From Sitta carolinensis (taxonomy: Eukaryota; Chordata; Aves; Passeriformes; Sittidae): a stretch of 64,000 nt of DNA. A model generated the notes under the pieces. That model did no database searches, was not told where the DNA came from, and worked only from the letters and a program-made list of their open reading frames with translations. The DNA is taken from NCBI GenBank assembly GCA_032173965.1, contig CM063283.1, positions 17,464,501 to 17,528,500 of the forward strand, written 5' to 3'. Each line of letters starts with the position of its first letter. The stretch's first letter is position 1. Shown piece by piece: positions 61,436-64,000 of the stretch. A program made the position numbers and the translations under genes.

Positions 61436-61956
61436 ACAGCATAATGTGATGTCCTTAGCGAGCTGAGGTTTCTACAGCAGTAATCTACTACATTTAAAAG
61501 AAAGGAGAAGTTTTCCAGATTTAATGGCTTGGGAATAAGTGGCATTGGTATTATGATTTACTATTAAGAAGAAGTTGTGTAATTTTGCAGATGCCTTGTA
61601 AAGGTGCTGTTATGCTCCTCTCGTGTCAAAAAAAAATTAATCAGTCAGGAAAAGCAAACTAAAAATTTGCTGACATTTTCATTTTATTCTTATTATACAT
61701 AGAAACATATTTATACACTGGATAGCAGATGTTGAGAACTTAATTCACTGCTTCATTCATTTGCCTTTGCTAATACAACTGGCTTTGACTGTGTTTGCCC
61801 ACGTTCTGTCAGCCCCCTCAAGTGGCACAGCAAGCTCACACTGGGACCAGCACTGTTGCTGTTGCAAGACACAACATCAAGTGTCAAATGTGCCAGGGAC
61901 TTTATTGAAATCTAGCACTGGACAAGCTGTGAGACAGCTTTGCTTATCTAGCTGAA

Positions 61957-61977
61957 TTTTTTTTTTTTTTTTTTTTT
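61957..61977 (-). repeat. Poly(T) run, 21 bases (A-tail on minus)
   Basis: Twenty-one T on the + strand, seen on the minus strand as a poly(A) directly after an open frame of about 55 codons. It could be a plain homopolymer or the tail of a small retrocopy on the minus strand. Confidence 0.9.
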
Positions 61978-62044
61978 AAAGTGATGTGCCTGGTTGACAT
62001 ATTTTTCTTCATGAAGTTCTCCATAAACCAAACTTTAGTTTCTC

Positions 62045-62068
62045 CAGATTGCTCACCAGATTGCTCAC
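62045..62068. repeat. 12-bp tandem duplication
   Basis: Two exact contiguous copies of CAGATTGCTCAC. It is in phase with the minus-strand open frame, adding one SGEQ unit. Confidence 0.9.
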
Positions 62069-64000
62069 CACTCTTTCGAGCCTTGTATTTCTGCATGACC
62101 TTGACAGGAAAATTTTGCACCACACTTCCTGAAAAAATCATTTGATCTTTAAGAGATTTAGGCTCCCTGTCTCTTTTCTGCTCATCTTTCTAGCCATCAT
62201 CAAGTTGTTAACTAATTACCCTGAATTTTAAAGGTGTTCCATCCTACTTCTGGGATGGTTTGGACTGTGCTATTAAATTAGCTTGTCCTTGCAGACTTTG
62301 CCTCTGTTGCATAAAACCTTAGTGCTTTGTACAGCCTTGCCTTGTTAAACAGGCATCCCTCGGTTCGTATTTGCCCCATTGCTACAAACATCCCCCTCAG
62401 CGGCCTGGGCAGGGACATGTGCCATTGATTCACAGGGAATTCATCACTTCCCTCCCAAAGCAAAACAGAATTTATCCACCACTCTCCTGATAGCAAATCA
62501 GCTCTTTCCCCCAAGGGGCTTCCTGAGACCCCCAGGGAATGAGGAAGAGGAATGGCCATGGGGTGCAGCATTCCAGGCCAGAGGCTGAACCTGCCACTTC
62601 TCCTGCCTTCTGGGAGCCCTAACCCCAAATCAACTAAACCCACAGTTTCCCCCAGCATTCAGAAAGAGGTTTTGCTGCTCAAAGTCACAGTGGGTGGCTA
62701 GAATGACTTTAGGGGGTGGGGGGAAGACTTTGAGCTGTTGAAAAATAAATAACTAATAACTGTCAAAGCCAGCAAGAATGAAGCAATGCAGAAAGGAAAT
62801 GGGAAGCTGTTACCTGATGGGTTGAAGGTGTTGAACACCAAGGAGATGATTCATACACCCATGGTCAGGATGGTATGTGGGATATGTGAGATGCTGGTGT
62901 GGCAGCAGTCCCGAGTTTAGGGTGACAGTGCTTTGCCAGCTAAACCACACAACTCTGTGCAGCTCATCTAATTACCCTATGTTAATTTTCCCTGCCTATT
63001 AAAATAAGGGTGATATTGTACAGAATGACTACATTGAAAAATAATGAAAGAGAAGATATGCAGACATCTGTTGCCTGGAACAGAGCAAATGTGGGAGAAA
63101 ATAACCATACAGAAATATGAAGGAGGGCTGCCTGCCTCAGTGGGAGCTGAAAGGGGAACAGCCGCAAAGTGGGAAAATGCTCTCCCTGGTGTCCCTACAT
63201 TTGCCATCTGATTTTTAAAAGTGTAGGTATTTTTTAAAGAACATGGGGAGGAGAGGAGAGGGGAAAGCTTTAGACTCCAGTGAAACACTGTTAAGAGCTT
63301 TAGCTGTTTACAAATAATCAATTCAGTGTAAAAACAAATAAAATTAATATTTTTATTGTTGTTTATTGCAGCTTTACTGTAAGGCTGAAAAAATATTGTT
63401 CTGAAGCATTCTGGATTTATGCTTATTTTATACAACTGCAGATGTTTTACAGACTCTTTGGCCCTTTTACAACTGATCTGTATGGACACTGAAAGATGAA
63501 TATGTTAAGCATTAAAAAGAGTATGTAGTTCAAATCTGGTTTAGAGTCCATGGTCTGAGCTTTCAGGAAATGAGTGTCCAAGCACGAAGAGGGTGAGCAC
63601 AAAATTGCGCTGAATTACCTTTGAGCAAGCTGGTCTTGTGTTACCCTGAAGCTGATTCCCTAATGCTGGATGCATTGCATACCATGTGGCCTGAATATGC
63701 AGCATATCACTCTTGGGACCCTCATGATCTGTGGATAATTTTGGGTGTCTGATAGCTTTGACTTTAGCACAAAATACACAAAAAAACTACTACAGAGACA
63801 ATTCAAGGAAGGAAGGGACAAGTGTGTACATGGAGCACGGAAGCAGTTACCTACCCACTGCGACTGGATTCACAGGGAGATGCATGGGAGGACTGGAGAG
63901 CCATAAAATTTACATTTGAAAAAAATCCTATGAGGTTTTTGCATGCACAAGGAAGGAAAATGGCAGCAACAGAAATGCTGGTGTCAGGAAATGAACAGAT

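Larger units (their letters stand above)
61436..64000. other. Noncoding DNA to window end
   Basis: Contains a T21 run (61,957), a 12-bp duplication (62,045) and otherwise unique-looking DNA. Frames of 126 and 170 codons on the minus strand (62.28-62.66 and 62.98-63.49 kb) have no domain I can identify; the second is AT-rich and hydrophobic. Confidence 0.5.

Noticed and set aside
60772..61545. 257-codon minus-strand frame
   Set aside because: It runs through a CpG island and the G16 tract. Proline/arginine/glycine strings and simultaneous open frames (131 and 95 codons) indicate composition, not a gene.
1..64000. Bacterial-type systems: operons, CRISPR arrays, phage or plasmid modules, integrons
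   Set aside because: Sequence composition, repeat content and absence of long collinear ORFs show a vertebrate nuclear region. No spaced direct-repeat array exists.

Overview
This window is vertebrate, almost certainly avian, nuclear DNA. The best evidence is the repeat content. There is a chicken-repeat-1 (CR1) LINE 3' end with its hallmark terminal ATTCTGTG octamers at 44.88-45.41 kb, a second and older CR1 end at 33.4-33.6 kb, and several endogenous-retrovirus LTR types that I know from bird genomes. The LTR at 19.3-20.0 kb begins TGTCTTAGTTTGG on the + strand, a form I associate with songbirds, so a passerine is the likeliest source. That last step rests on memory and was not checked by search. 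Bacterial, phage and organellar features are absent: there are no operons, Shine-Dalgarno-spaced ORFs or CRISPR arrays.

I recognise no protein-coding gene, rRNA or tRNA. The open frames are short, overlap on both strands, and show no domain I can name. The longest ones lie in GC-rich DNA or inside LTRs, where stop codons are rare. The window reads as intergenic DNA or the inside of a very large intron.

Layout: 1-13.7 kb is AT-rich unique DNA with a few simple repeats. 13.7-26.1 kb holds a CR1 scrap, two ancient MIR-like SINE fragments, one complete-looking solo LTR (19,306-20,036) and one internally deleted LTR (25,793-26,087). 26.1-38.3 kb is mostly unique, with a 47-base A tract, a TC microsatellite, a CR1 end and a third MIR-like fragment. 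38.3-46.3 kb is the most structured part. It has a TATA/initiator/splice-donor arrangement, a CTCF-like site, a homeodomain-type palindrome, a nearly full-length solo LTR (42,903-43,940), a CR1, and a CpG island carrying a strong CTCF-like site. 48.1-48.4 kb is a second GC-rich block. 53.3-54.1 kb holds another LTR-like sequence. 55-57 kb carries a perfect 27-bp duplication, a further CTCF-like site and one copy of a 65-bp repeat whose partner is at 52.15 kb. 60.8-61.4 kb is a third CpG island with a G16 run.

The most biologically suggestive pattern is regulatory, not coding. Four single CTCF-like matches, plus a weaker duplicated pair, lie between 38.8 and 56.3 kb. The sites at 38.81 and 44.86 kb point left and the one at 45.96 kb points right, an arrangement often seen at domain boundaries. 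Three CpG-rich blocks could be promoters of unseen noncoding or distant genes. These are hypotheses from motif reading only, and I found no convincing undescribed system.
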